From: Mycolicibacter senuensis
GTDB taxonomy: Bacteria > Actinomycetota > Actinomycetes > Mycobacteriales > Mycobacteriaceae
Direction: 5' to 3'
Assembly (NCBI RefSeq): GCF_002101885.1
Contig: NZ_LQPS01000038.1
Location: 1-64,000, forward strand
DNA length: 64,000 nucleotides
Positions within the stretch are counted from its first letter, which is position 1. Each line of letters opens with the position of its first letter. The notes beneath the pieces were generated by a model, which was not told where the DNA came from, did no database searches, and worked only from the letters and a program-made list of their open reading frames with translations. The position numbers and the translations under genes are program-made. This document shows positions 36,201 to 43,637 of this stretch, one piece after another.

Positions 36201-37646
36201 CAATGCCTGCGCGGCGGTCGACGATAACACCGCGACGGTGCGCCCGTCCTGCTGCAGACGGGCCAACGCGGCCGCGAGAGCCTCGTCGAAGGCCCCGCCG
36301 CGGTCCGGTGCCAGATCGTCGAACACCGGTCGCAGCTCGCCCAGCTCGGCCACGTCGAGGGTGATCAACTGTGCTCCGGAGGCCCGCGCCTCGGCCAGCA
36401 GCGCCGTCGTCAGCGGGTGACGTGTGCCGCCGGCGAAGAGCACCCGGGGATCGATGAGCACCGCGTCGACCCGGTCGAGTCGGCGCAGCCCCTCCGGGCG
36501 CAACGGCAGTGCCGCATGCTGCTCGACCAACGCTCGGCTCAGGGTCGCCGCGAACGCCTCGGTGGTGGTGCGCAGCGCTTTCGGCCCCGTCACCACCGCT
36601 GCGGTCGCGGCCACCGTGAGGCTGCGACTGAAGACACCCGCCACACCGGCGCCGATCAACTGTACGAACGCCATCCGGTTGCCGTAGCGATCGGCGGCAC
36701 CCTCCGGCAGGGGCACCGGGCGGGCGGGCAGCTGGACCTCCGCCTGCTCGGCGTGCCGGGCCAGGTGCGGCTCGTGGCGGCCCCAGGCCTGCGCTCCGGC
36801 CTGGTTCTCGGCGGCTTTGATGCCCTGCAACGCCAGATCCACCGCCAGCGCGGCCGGCGACAGCGTGGCGATGCGCGAACCAGTCGAGATCAGCGACAGC
36901 ACGGTGTGGGCCGGGCCGGTACCGATCCGGTCGACCAGTTGGCGGCGCAGCCACGGCTGGTAGTTCACCAGGGCCGCTGCGGCGTCGACGGCGACGGGAG
37001 CCTGCGGTAACCGCAGCGCCCATCCGGCGAGCGCGATGGCCAGCCCGGCGGCGTTGACCCCGACCATCACTCCCCGGGCGGCCAGCAGCAAACCGTCGCC
37101 GGGTAGGACGGCAGGCGGCGGGGCGACCGGGGTGTCGGCGTTACCGCCAGAACTGTCGTCCCGGCGGTAACGCCGCTCGGTGTCTGCGACCACGCGGCAC
37201 AGGTCATTCAGCGAGGCCCGGTCGCCGTCGGCGGAGAGTTCCACCACGACCCGCGACAGCGGGAGGTTCAGTCTCGCCGACAGCACACCCGGCTGGGCGC
37301 CCAGCGCGTCGAGAACGTGGCGCGCGAGTTCTCCGGCACCGGACAGTCCCCGCACCTCGATCCAGGCGCGGTCCTCGCCGCTCCAACAGCGTCGGGTCAG
37401 CGATGCCGTCTCGCCGGACCGCAGCCGGCCGGCTTCGCGAACCGGCACCGAGGCGACCTGCAGGCCCGCCGACGCGATGACGCCGACCGCCTCGGTGGCG
37501 GCCGAGGCGCCGCGGACCGTCGCGTCGACGAGTGTGGTGGTCGCCTGGATCCCCAAGGCGACCGGGCGTAGCAACAAGGATGTCCGGATCAAGTCGACAA
37601 CAACCAATCGTGTGATCTGACGGTGGGCTCCCAGCGGCCCGGGCAC
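33270..37646 (-). CDS. Large CtpH/CtpI-like P-type ATPase
   Basis: 1,458 residues, GTG start. The N-terminal ~620 residues form an unusual extension with several TM segments and two degenerate ferredoxin-like (HMA-type) stretches. The catalytic core follows: actuator TGES (SLTGESLTVDKQ, ~745), phosphorylation Asp903 in DKTGTLSENR, nucleotide-binding domain, and hinge MVGDGANDAAAI (~1165), then the last TM helices. CtpH and CtpI of M. tuberculosis have this giant architecture; their cargo is poorly known, though divalent cations are suspected. It is divergent from an ArsR gene with a metal site, which points to metal efflux (inference). Confidence 0.9.
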   Translation of the reverse strand: MPGPLGAHRQITRLVVVDLIRTSLLLRPVALGIQATTTLVDATVRGASAATEAVGVIASAGLQVASVPVREAGRLRSGETASLTRRCWSGEDRAWIEVRGLSGAGELARHVLDALGAQPGVLSARLNLPLSRVVVELSADGDRASLNDLCRVVADTERRYRRDDSSGGNADTPVAPPPAVLPGDGLLLAARGVMVGVNAAGLAIALAGWALRLPQAPVAVDAAAALVNYQPWLRRQLVDRIGTGPAHTVLSLISTGSRIATLSPAALAVDLALQGIKAAENQAGAQAWGRHEPHLARHAEQAEVQLPARPVPLPEGAADRYGNRMAFVQLIGAGVAGVFSRSLTVAATAAVVTGPKALRTTTEAFAATLSRALVEQHAALPLRPEGLRRLDRVDAVLIDPRVLFAGGTRHPLTTALLAEARASGAQLITLDVAELGELRPVFDDLAPDRGGAFDEALAAALARLQQDGRTVAVLSSTAAQALASADVGLGVMPDSASTAPPFAADLLLADLTGAWRVLHALPAARAATERGISLSTGATALGAVLMVPGVRAGRGRGPGPVTAGAAAGLVSGYLLARGVARTAAPRPAPAYEWHAMSIDEVRAILPPPDLARAATELAEQPPAMAWQFVKAVRAELSDPLMPVLALSSAATAMLGSPVDAMLVSTVLIGNCMLAAAQQLQAENRLNRLLAQQAPPARILEDGGYGEIDAARLLPGALIEVRSNEVVPADARLIETTDLEVDESSLTGESLTVDKQTAATPGAELADRRCMLYAGTTVVAGTAVALVTAVGADTQARRAAELAAGQLPVVGLQHQLSQLMSRAFPASAAGGLLVGVLGLLRGGGLRQALGNAIAVAVAAVPEGMPLMATLAQHASSQRLSGSGALVRIPRAVEALGRVEVVCFDKTGTLSENRLRVTRVHPVAGNTDDDVLRCAANAAPTAEGALHAHATDQAVIEAAADIAGQRWSAPDAHLPFRSGRAFSASVSGRELVVKGAPEVVLAACRGLGSDVGDPVAQLAAGGLRVIAVAQRRLTAAQAQSLRNDPDAITGLCRSRLSLTGFLGISDTPRAEAPQLLADLAERGVGVRLITGDHPVTATAIAAELGMPVTAAQVITGSEWNALSRKDQERAVAQRVIFARMSPENKVQVVQTLERSGRVCAMVGDGANDAAAIRAASVGLGVVARGSDSAHTTADIVLTDGRIGALADAVDEGRRLWRGVQLAVTGLLGGNVGEVIFGVVGSALTGSSPLNNRQLLLMNMLTDALPATSVAVSTPAGPAGRVVHGIDERKLMRAVAVRGAITGAAASAAWAMARLSALPGAPQRAATVALITLVTTELAQTLVDSHAPLVLLTAAGSFVTFAAMISIPGISQLLGCAPVGPLGWSRALGATGAAVLAIAAAPRLLPAGREDSTAQPPHATTPDSMAAVQTLSRTPDGRQRRTVARAGLGYQSGELENSSAG

Positions 37647-37748
37647 GCAACCCGCGGCAGCAACCGCCCAATTCTGTCGACACTTTGATGGTTACGCAAC
37701 TATGCGAATGTGTCGTTTACCGAAGCCTGCCATGGGTGTTGGGCCAAA

Positions 37749-38150
37749 ATGAATGCCGCCATGGCAAAACATGAAGAACGGCGACCCGAAAACATGACTT
37801 CCCCCAGCCGATCCCAAGAGCCGACCCGGCCGCAGCTCGCCTCGGCGGCCAGTACGTTCGCGTTGCTCAGCAGCCCGGCGCGGCTACACGTGCTCTGGCT
37901 GGCAGCGCAGGGCGCCTATGACGTCACAACCTTGGCGGGCCGGGCCGGCATCAACGTCGCCACCATGAGCCAGCATCTGACCAAGCTGCGACTGGCCGGA
38001 TTGATTCGCGCCCGCCGCGAAGGACGCCACCACATCTACACCGTGGACGACCCGCACATCCTGACGCTGCTCCAGCAGATCTTCGCCCACATCGCACCGG
38101 ATGGCACCCTCGCGCCGGACCCGCCGCCAGGACCACGCGACGATCCGTGA
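37749..38150 (+). CDS. ArsR/SmtB-family metal sensor repressor
   Basis: 133 residues from the ATG at 37749; GTG 37710, ATG 37761 and ATG 37794 are alternatives, since no start has a strong ribosome site. Winged helix at ~45-110: ALLSSPARLHVLWLAAQGAYD and VATMSQHLTKLRLAGLIRARR. After the wing comes DPHILTLLQQIFAHIAP: Asp-X-His, then 10 residues, then His. This is the alpha-5 metal site of SmtB/NmtR-type sensors with three of four ligands in place; the fourth position (usually Glu or His) is Pro. The gene is divergent from the P-type ATPase. A weak inverted repeat CGCA-N4-TGCG at 37695-37706 is a possible operator. Confidence 0.88.
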   Translation: MNAAMAKHEERRPENMTSPSRSQEPTRPQLASAASTFALLSSPARLHVLWLAAQGAYDVTTLAGRAGINVATMSQHLTKLRLAGLIRARREGRHHIYTVDDPHILTLLQQIFAHIAPDGTLAPDPPPGPRDDP

Positions 38151-38184
38151 CCCAGGCCACATGCGAGGCACAACGTGTTACCTG

Positions 38185-38204
38185 CCACGGACAAAAGTCC
38201 CTAA
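38185..38204. promoter_or_regulatory. DosR-box-like element (weak)
   Basis: CGGACAAAAGTCCCTAA resembles the 20-bp dormancy (DosR) box TTSGGGACTWWAGTCCCSAA. The right half-site fits well; the left half is incomplete (GGAC only). It lies 62 bp before the mini-protein start; a TATAAC hexamer at 38251-38256 is a likely -10 element. Confidence 0.3.
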
Positions 38205-38266
38205 TTACGGTGACCGGCAACACTTTTCAATTTTTTACATATGGCCGCTGTATAACGTCTGGGCCC

Positions 38267-38365
38267 ATGAGAGACCCTGTGCTGCTACTACCCGTCGTCG
38301 CGGGAATCCTCGGAACGCTCGTCTTCGCCTTCCTGGTCTTGGAGGTGGTGTTTCACATCGGCTGA
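38267..38365 (+). CDS. 32-residue single-TM mini-protein
   Basis: MRDPVLLLPVVAGILGTL is followed by FAFLVLEVVFHIG: one TM helix with a short charged N-terminus. The ATG is 10 bp after a TATAAC -10-like hexamer, in locally AT-rich DNA (38221-38260), so the mRNA would be nearly leaderless. The hydrophobic pattern and the promoter position support a real gene; no family is recognised. It could be a transport-regulating mini-protein for the nearby P-type ATPase (speculative). Confidence 0.5.
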   Translation: MRDPVLLLPVVAGILGTLVFAFLVLEVVFHIG

Positions 38366-38401
38366 GCCCCGCGGCCACCGGTCGCGCCCAGACCGGCACC
38401 A

Positions 38402-38785
38402 CTAACCGGCGCGCCACACCCGCAACGCGGCGGCGATCATCGGGATCTGCAGCGGCAGCCGCGCGATCATCGCAGCCTTCAGCCAGGGCTTGTCCCCGAA
38501 CAGCCGCACACAGTTGACGTTCGCCGGGAAAACCGCGACGAACAGGGCGGCCGCGGCAAGTCCGGCCCCGCGGCGGGTACGCGGCGACAACAGCAGCGCC
38601 CCGATCACCGCCTCACCCAGCCCAGAGGCATGGGTGTAGACACGCGGGTTGCCCGGCAGTTCAGCGGGAATGATCGCATCGAACGGCTTCGGCCAGACGA
38701 AATGAGCCATACCCATGCCGAGCAGCATCCCGGCGAGTCCGCGGGCAACAGTCCCGACACCCGGTCCTGATGATGAGGCGGTCAC
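38402..38785 (-). CDS. DoxX-like small membrane protein
   Basis: 127 residues with four TM helices; LAGMLLGMGMAHFVWPKPFD at the N-terminus and THASGLGEAVIGALLLSPR place it near the DoxX/DoxD-like family. Function is uncertain: members have been linked to quinone or redox roles at the membrane. It lies 17 bp downstream of the Mce3R-type gene on the same strand, so it is probably co-transcribed. Confidence 0.75.
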   Translation of the reverse strand: MTASSSGPGVGTVARGLAGMLLGMGMAHFVWPKPFDAIIPAELPGNPRVYTHASGLGEAVIGALLLSPRTRRGAGLAAAALFVAVFPANVNCVRLFGDKPWLKAAMIARLPLQIPMIAAALRVWRAG

Positions 38786-38802
38786 GGTGCGATCGTAGCG
38801 AG

Positions 38803-40017
38803 TCAGCTCGGCTCAGCGCCGAAAAGCACGGCCTCCATCAGGGTATGGACCCGGGCCCGTTGCTCATCGGTGTCGTCGAAGTTGACCAGGCGGCCGATAT
38901 CGACGACGAGGGCGAGCGCCGCATGGACCCGAAACACCGCTTCGGTCTCTGCTGACCCGACCTGCCCGAGCAGGTGGGCCCACTCGTTGACGTTCTGCCG
39001 TTGCAGCGCCCGAAGATGGGTCTGGTCGCGCTCGGGCAGGTTGGCGAACTCGGCGAAGTAGATGTTGATCAGGTCGGGTGCGGCGAACGACAGCGCGGTG
39101 TAACGCTCGGCGATGCGGGTGGCCGCCTCGCGCGGATCGCTCGACTCGGCCAGCGCATCGGTGATGGCCAGCAGCACCCGGTCACTGGCACGCTGTAACG
39201 CGGCGACCAGCAGTGCGGCCTTGCTCGGGTAGTAGCGGTAGGCGCTGGAACCCTGCAAGCCGGCCGCGGTGCCGATCTCCTCGATGCTGGCCTCGTAGAA
39301 GCCGCGCTGCCCGAACACCCGAATAGCTTCGGTGAGCAGTCGTTCGCGTTTGGACATGCTCGGCAGTCCCCGCTCGGATCGCCGCGGCACGGGACCGGCC
39401 GGCGCAGCGGGCAAGTCTGTGCTGGTCAGCACCGACCAGCACAGCTCAGCCAGCAAAGACTGCAGCGGCGCGGCGGCCAGGCGGGTCCGGTGCGCCGAGA
39501 TGCTGCCGATGACGCTCAACGCCGCGGCGGCCAGCGTCACGGTGTCGACGGCGGTGAGCCCCGGACGCAGCGCGGCCAACGGTTCGGCCAGCGCGGCGTT
39601 CAGCGCGTCGTAGCTGACCCGGATGCGCCCGCGATCCGCCGCTTGCAGGTAGCGCCGTTCCCACCGGTAGAACGCGCCCTCGCGCCGCATCCCGATAGTG
39701 GCCTCGATCAGCGCGTCGATGATCGCGCGCAACCGGTCCTGCGGCGGCTTGTCCGGCTCGTCGGCTCGCTGCGCCGCGGTCACCAGCGCCTGCGCGGTGT
39801 ACTCGGCGGTCGCGACGAGCAGCGCGTACTTGTTGGTGAAATGCCGGTACAGCGCCGGTCCGGAGATGCCGACCTCGGCGGCGATCTCGTCGACGCCGAC
39901 CGCGTGATAGCCGCGGTCACTGAAGGCGCGCGCCGCGGCCCGAACGATCTGCACCTTGCGGTCCTTGGGGCGGCGCCGCACCGCGGTGGTGGCCGCGGAT
40001 CCCCCGCCGGTGGTCAC
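38803..40017 (-). CDS. mce3R: Mce3R-type double TetR repressor
   Basis: 404 residues, GTG start, two complete TetR units in one chain. HTH 1 at ~20-65 (RAAARAFSDRGYHAVGVDE; SGPALYRHFTNKYALL) and HTH 2 at ~222-268 (TEAIRVFGQRGFYEASIEE; QGSSAYRYYPSKAALL). This architecture and length are those of M. tuberculosis Mce3R (Rv1963c, ~406 aa), which represses mce3 and the Rv1933c-Rv1935c lipid-oxidation genes. Here it is divergent from an echA-fadD-fadE-fadE operon that resembles the latter set. A pseudo-symmetric monomer would bind an asymmetric operator in the 82-bp gap. The ligand is probably a steroid- or fatty-acyl-like CoA (inference). Confidence 0.88.
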   Translation of the reverse strand: MTTGGGSAATTAVRRRPKDRKVQIVRAAARAFSDRGYHAVGVDEIAAEVGISGPALYRHFTNKYALLVATAEYTAQALVTAAQRADEPDKPPQDRLRAIIDALIEATIGMRREGAFYRWERRYLQAADRGRIRVSYDALNAALAEPLAALRPGLTAVDTVTLAAAALSVIGSISAHRTRLAAAPLQSLLAELCWSVLTSTDLPAAPAGPVPRRSERGLPSMSKRERLLTEAIRVFGQRGFYEASIEEIGTAAGLQGSSAYRYYPSKAALLVAALQRASDRVLLAITDALAESSDPREAATRIAERYTALSFAAPDLINIYFAEFANLPERDQTHLRALQRQNVNEWAHLLGQVGSAETEAVFRVHAALALVVDIGRLVNFDDTDEQRARVHTLMEAVLFGAEPS

Positions 40018-40033
40018 TGATCGCCCCCTCGTG

Positions 40034-40062
40034 TTGACAGTCCCGTACGATCCCCATAAGTT
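40034..40062 (+). promoter_or_regulatory. Promoter of the echA-fadD-fadE operon
   Basis: Consensus -35 TTGACA (40034-40039), 17-bp spacer, and -10 TAAGTT (40057-40062); the start would be near 40069, 31 bp before echA. It lies in the gap shared with the Mce3R-type gene, so repressor binding would overlap it. Confidence 0.55.
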
Positions 40063-40099
40063 AACCCCAATTTACATTTTCGTCCACAGAGGAAGTGAC

Positions 40100-40873
40100 G
40101 TGTTGCAGGCCCCGAAACTCACCGCCACCCGCGACGGCCGGATACTGCGCGTGACGCTCACCAACCCCGAGCGGCTCAACGCGATCGACTACGCGACGAT
40201 GGCCGCCCTCGGCGACGTGTTCGCCGGAGCGGCCGCGGACCCCGAGGTGCGGGTCATCGTCATCACCGGTGAAGGCAAGGCGTTCTGCACCGGCGCCGAC
40301 CTGTCGGCCACGGCCGGTGGAGTCACGCCCGACGAGGTGATGGATTGCGCCGGCCGCCTGGTCACCTCGATCGCCGAAACCCCGGTGCCGGTGATCGCGC
40401 GGATCAACGGACCTACCGCCGGCGTCGGAGTGGGTATCGCCCTGGCCGCCGACCTGATCTACGCCACCGAGCGCGCCTATTTCCTGCTGTCGTTCACCAA
40501 CATCGGTCTGATGCCCGACGGCGGCACCACCGCCCTGGTCGCCGCCGCCGCCGGACGGGCGCTGGCCAACGAGATGGCCCTGCTCGGCGGGCGACTGCCC
40601 GCGACCGCTGCCAGGGATGCCGGGCTGATCAACGCGGTGCTGCCCGACGCGGAACTGGACGCGCGGGTCCAGGAGGCCGCCGAGAAGCTGGCCCACGGAC
40701 CGCGTCGCGCGCTGGAATTGACCAAGCAAGCACTCAACGCCACCAACCTCGCATCCCTCGAGGCCGCGCTGGCCCGCGAGAAGGCCGGTCAGGTGGAGCT
40801 GCTGGGCTCACCGGACTTCCTCGAAGGCGCCACCGCGATGCTGCAGAAAAGAAAGGCGGTGTTCGCCGAATGA
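40100..40873 (+). CDS. echA13: Enoyl-CoA hydratase/isomerase family protein (isomerase-like active site)
   Basis: 257 residues from the GTG at 40100 (AGAGGA 6 nt upstream); TTG at 40103 is possible. Crotonase fold with oxyanion-hole stretches GKAFCTGADLSA (~55) and GPTAGVGVGIALAAD (~102). Both hydratase glutamates are missing: Gly stands where GGGCE has Glu, and FTNIGLMPDGG lacks the second. Instead Asp140 in MPDGG is placed like the catalytic Asp of PaaG-type delta3-delta2 isomerases. It is therefore more likely an isomerase than a hydratase. First gene of the operon; stop overlaps fadD (ATGA). The symbol follows its neighbourhood, shared with Rv1935c. Confidence 0.83.
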   Translation: MLQAPKLTATRDGRILRVTLTNPERLNAIDYATMAALGDVFAGAAADPEVRVIVITGEGKAFCTGADLSATAGGVTPDEVMDCAGRLVTSIAETPVPVIARINGPTAGVGVGIALAADLIYATERAYFLLSFTNIGLMPDGGTTALVAAAAGRALANEMALLGGRLPATAARDAGLINAVLPDAELDARVQEAAEKLAHGPRRALELTKQALNATNLASLEAALAREKAGQVELLGSPDFLEGATAMLQKRKAVFAE

Positions 40874-42399
40874 CCGCACAACCGTTGCGTTCCCGCCGCA
40901 ACCACTGGGTGAACCAGGTCGCGATCCACGCCGAGATGCGCCCCGACGCCGTCGCCTTTCGCTGCCGCGGCACCGACACCAGCTGGCGCCAACTGCACGA
41001 TAGGTCGGAACGTCTCGCGGCGGCACTGTTCCGCCGTGGCATCTCCTTCGGTGACCGCGTCCTGATCGTGATGCTCAACCACACCGAGTACGTCGAGGCG
41101 GTGTTGGCGATCAACGCTCTGGGCGCCATCGCCGTTCCGGTCAATTTCCGTCTCACCGATCCCGAGATCAGCTACATCGTCTCCGACAGCGGCGCCAAGG
41201 GCGTCATCACCGACCAGCTGCTCGCGCCGCTGATCGACGCGGTCCGCAAGAACACCACCGGACTTGACGTGGCCGTCGTGCTGGGCGATGAATACGAAGC
41301 GCTGATCACCGAAGCCGGAGAACCACATCCGGGCGTCGATATCCCCGAGGACACCCCGGCGTTGATCATGTACACCTCGGGCACCACGGGAAGCCCCAAG
41401 GGCGCCATCCTGTCCCATTCGAATCTGCAGGCTCAATCGCTGACCTGCATCCAGGCGCTGCAGACCAGCCAGGACAGCGTCTATTTCTGCGCCGCACCGA
41501 TGTTCCACATCGCCGGCCTGGGCAGCATCGCTCCCAACCTGGTGATGGGCACCAAGACGGTGATTCACCCGCTGGGTGCGTTCAACGCCGCCGAGACCCT
41601 CGACGCCTGGGAGAGCGAGCGCGCCACGTCGGTGTTCCTGGTACCGGCACAGTGGCAGCTGATCTGCGCGGACCCGACAGTGCGGCAACGGGATCTGGCC
41701 CTGGAGGTGATCAGCTGGGGCGCCGCACCCGCATCGGACACCGTGCTGCGGGCGATGGCGGAGACGTTCCCCGATGCGCTCAACGTCGCGGTGTTCGGCC
41801 AGACCGAGATGTCGCCGATCACCTGTGTCCTCGACGGGAAGGACGCCATCCGCAAGCTCGGCTCGGTCGGCAAGGTGATCCCGACCATCGCTGCCCGGGT
41901 CGTCGACGAGAACATGAATGATGTGGCCCCCGGCGAGATCGGCGAGATCGTCTACCGCGGACCGACATTGATGCAGGGCTACTGGAACAAGCCGGAGGCG
42001 ACCGCCGAGGCGTTCGCCGGCGGCTGGTTCCACTCCGGTGACCTGGTGCGCGTCGACGAGGAGGGCTTCGTCTACGTCGTCGACCGCAAGAAGGACATGA
42101 TCATCTCCGGCGGCGAGAACATCTACTGCGCCGAGGTGGAGAACGCGCTGTTCGAGCACCCGCAGATCCGGGAGGCGGCCGTGATCGGGCGAGCCGACGA
42201 CAAATGGGGCGAGGTCCCGGTGGCCGTTGTGGCAGTGGCGGCTGAGTCGCAGTCACTGACACTGGGCGACCTGGAGCCCTTCCTCAACGAGCGGCTCGCC
42301 CGCTACAAGCACCCCAAGGAACTCGTGCTGGTCGACGAGTTGCCCCGCAATGCCAGCGGCAAGGTGGTCAAACCGCAGCTGCGCAAGACGTACGGCTAG
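40870..42399 (+). CDS. Acyl-CoA synthetase (FadD-type, ANL superfamily)
   Basis: 509 residues from the ATG at 40870. AMP-binding P-loop YTSGTTGSPKGA starts at Tyr168; GQTEMSP (~315), HSGDLVRVDEEGFVYVVDR (~400) and hinge DRKKDMIISGGENIY follow. The C-terminal catalytic Lys is in PRNASGKVVK (~500). It activates a carboxylic acid as acyl-AMP, then acyl-CoA. Position between echA and the fadE pair means it likely supplies the CoA ester for that pathway. The M. tuberculosis echA13-fadE17-fadE18 cluster lacks a fadD at this place, so substrate may differ. Confidence 0.92.
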   Translation: MTAQPLRSRRNHWVNQVAIHAEMRPDAVAFRCRGTDTSWRQLHDRSERLAAALFRRGISFGDRVLIVMLNHTEYVEAVLAINALGAIAVPVNFRLTDPEISYIVSDSGAKGVITDQLLAPLIDAVRKNTTGLDVAVVLGDEYEALITEAGEPHPGVDIPEDTPALIMYTSGTTGSPKGAILSHSNLQAQSLTCIQALQTSQDSVYFCAAPMFHIAGLGSIAPNLVMGTKTVIHPLGAFNAAETLDAWESERATSVFLVPAQWQLICADPTVRQRDLALEVISWGAAPASDTVLRAMAETFPDALNVAVFGQTEMSPITCVLDGKDAIRKLGSVGKVIPTIAARVVDENMNDVAPGEIGEIVYRGPTLMQGYWNKPEATAEAFAGGWFHSGDLVRVDEEGFVYVVDRKKDMIISGGENIYCAEVENALFEHPQIREAAVIGRADDKWGEVPVAVVAVAAESQSLTLGDLEPFLNERLARYKHPKELVLVDELPRNASGKVVKPQLRKTYG

Positions 42400-42407
42400 G
42401 AGTGACA

Positions 42408-43637
42408 GTGGATCTCAATTGGTCGGCCGAGGAAGCGGCATTCCGCGACGAGGTTCGCGCGTTTCTCTCCGAACACCTGACCCCGGAGCTGCGTCGCGCC
42501 GGAACCCTGATGACAAGTGTGTACGCCGACCACGAGGCGAGCATGGCCTGGCAGGCGATCCTGCACGAACGCGGTTGGGCCGCACCGGCGTGGCCGGTCG
42601 AATACGGCGGCTGCGACTGGACGCCGTTGCAGCACTACATCTTCAGCCGCGAATGCGCGCTGGCGGGTGCACCGGCGCTTTCCCCGATGGGCATCAGGAT
42701 GGTGGCGCACGCGATCATCGGCTTCGGCACCGCCGAGCAGAAGGACTGGTTCCTGCCGCGGATTCTCACCGGCGAGGTGTTCTTCTGCCAGGGCTACTCC
42801 GAGCCGGAGTCCGGCTCGGACCTGGCCTCGCTGTCCATGGCCGCAGTCGACGACGGTGATGATCTCGTCTGTACCGGCAGCAAGATCTGGACCACCCACG
42901 CCACCGAGGCCACCTGGATCTTCTGCCTGGTCCGCACGTCGCGCACCGGAAAGAAGCAGGAAGGCATCACCTTCCTGCTCATCGACATGACGACACCGGG
43001 TATCGAGATCCGCCCGCTGGTGATGACCTCCGGCGAGGAGGTGCAGAACCAGGTGTTCTTCGACGAAGTGCGGGTGCCGAAGGCCAACGTGCTGGGGCGG
43101 ATCGACGACGGCTGGACCGTCGCGAAGTACCTGCTCAACTTCGAGCGGGGCGGGGCGATGGCCCCGATGCTGCAGGTGTGGGCCGACGCGGTGGCCGACC
43201 AGGCTGCCGGGCAGCCGGGTCCGGACGGCACCCCGCTTACCGACGATCCGGCGTTTCGGCTGCGACTGGCCGATGTCCGGATCCGCACCGACATCCTGGA
43301 GATCCTGGAGTTCCGCACCATCGCCGCGCTGGCCAAGGGCCACGACCCCGGACCCGCGGCCTCGATGCTGAAGATCCTGGGCACCGAACTGAGCCAGACG
43401 ATCACCGAACTGGCGCTGGAGGCCGCCGGTCCGCGTGGCCGCATCTATCAGCCGCACGCCACCATGCCCGGCGGGCCGGTCCCCGACTTCGTCCCGCCGG
43501 AGAACGGCTACGTCGGTGGCCAGCCGTGGCAGGCGGTGGCTCCGCTGCGCTACTTCAACGACCGCGCCGGCTCGATCTACGCGGGCAGCAACGAGATTCA
43601 ACGCAACATTCTGGCCAAGGCAGCATTGGGGTTATAG
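42408..43637 (+). CDS. fadE17: Acyl-CoA dehydrogenase, catalytic subunit of a FadE pair (FadE17-like)
   Basis: 409 residues from the GTG at 42408, with AGGAG 5 nt upstream; the GTG at 42402 is too close to that site. ACAD fold: GYSEPESGSDLASL (central domain) and the end IYAGSNEIQRNILAKA. The usual Glu of FEGTSEIQ is Gly here, but the helix-G Glu (LLNFERGGAMA, ~250), used by the actinobacterial heteromeric ACADs, is present. Adjacent FadE pairs of this class form alpha2-beta2 tetramers on steroid or branched side chains (established for cholesterol-side-chain enzymes). Overlaps nothing; the next gene starts at the following base. Confidence 0.88.
   Translation: MDLNWSAEEAAFRDEVRAFLSEHLTPELRRAGTLMTSVYADHEASMAWQAILHERGWAAPAWPVEYGGCDWTPLQHYIFSRECALAGAPALSPMGIRMVAHAIIGFGTAEQKDWFLPRILTGEVFFCQGYSEPESGSDLASLSMAAVDDGDDLVCTGSKIWTTHATEATWIFCLVRTSRTGKKQEGITFLLIDMTTPGIEIRPLVMTSGEEVQNQVFFDEVRVPKANVLGRIDDGWTVAKYLLNFERGGAMAPMLQVWADAVADQAAGQPGPDGTPLTDDPAFRLRLADVRIRTDILEILEFRTIAALAKGHDPGPAASMLKILGTELSQTITELALEAAGPRGRIYQPHATMPGGPVPDFVPPENGYVGGQPWQAVAPLRYFNDRAGSIYAGSNEIQRNILAKAALGL

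Noticed and set aside
40018..40099. A simple palindromic operator for the Mce3R-type protein
   Set aside because: No clear inverted repeat is visible; a one-chain double TetR is expected to bind an asymmetric site, which cannot be picked by eye.
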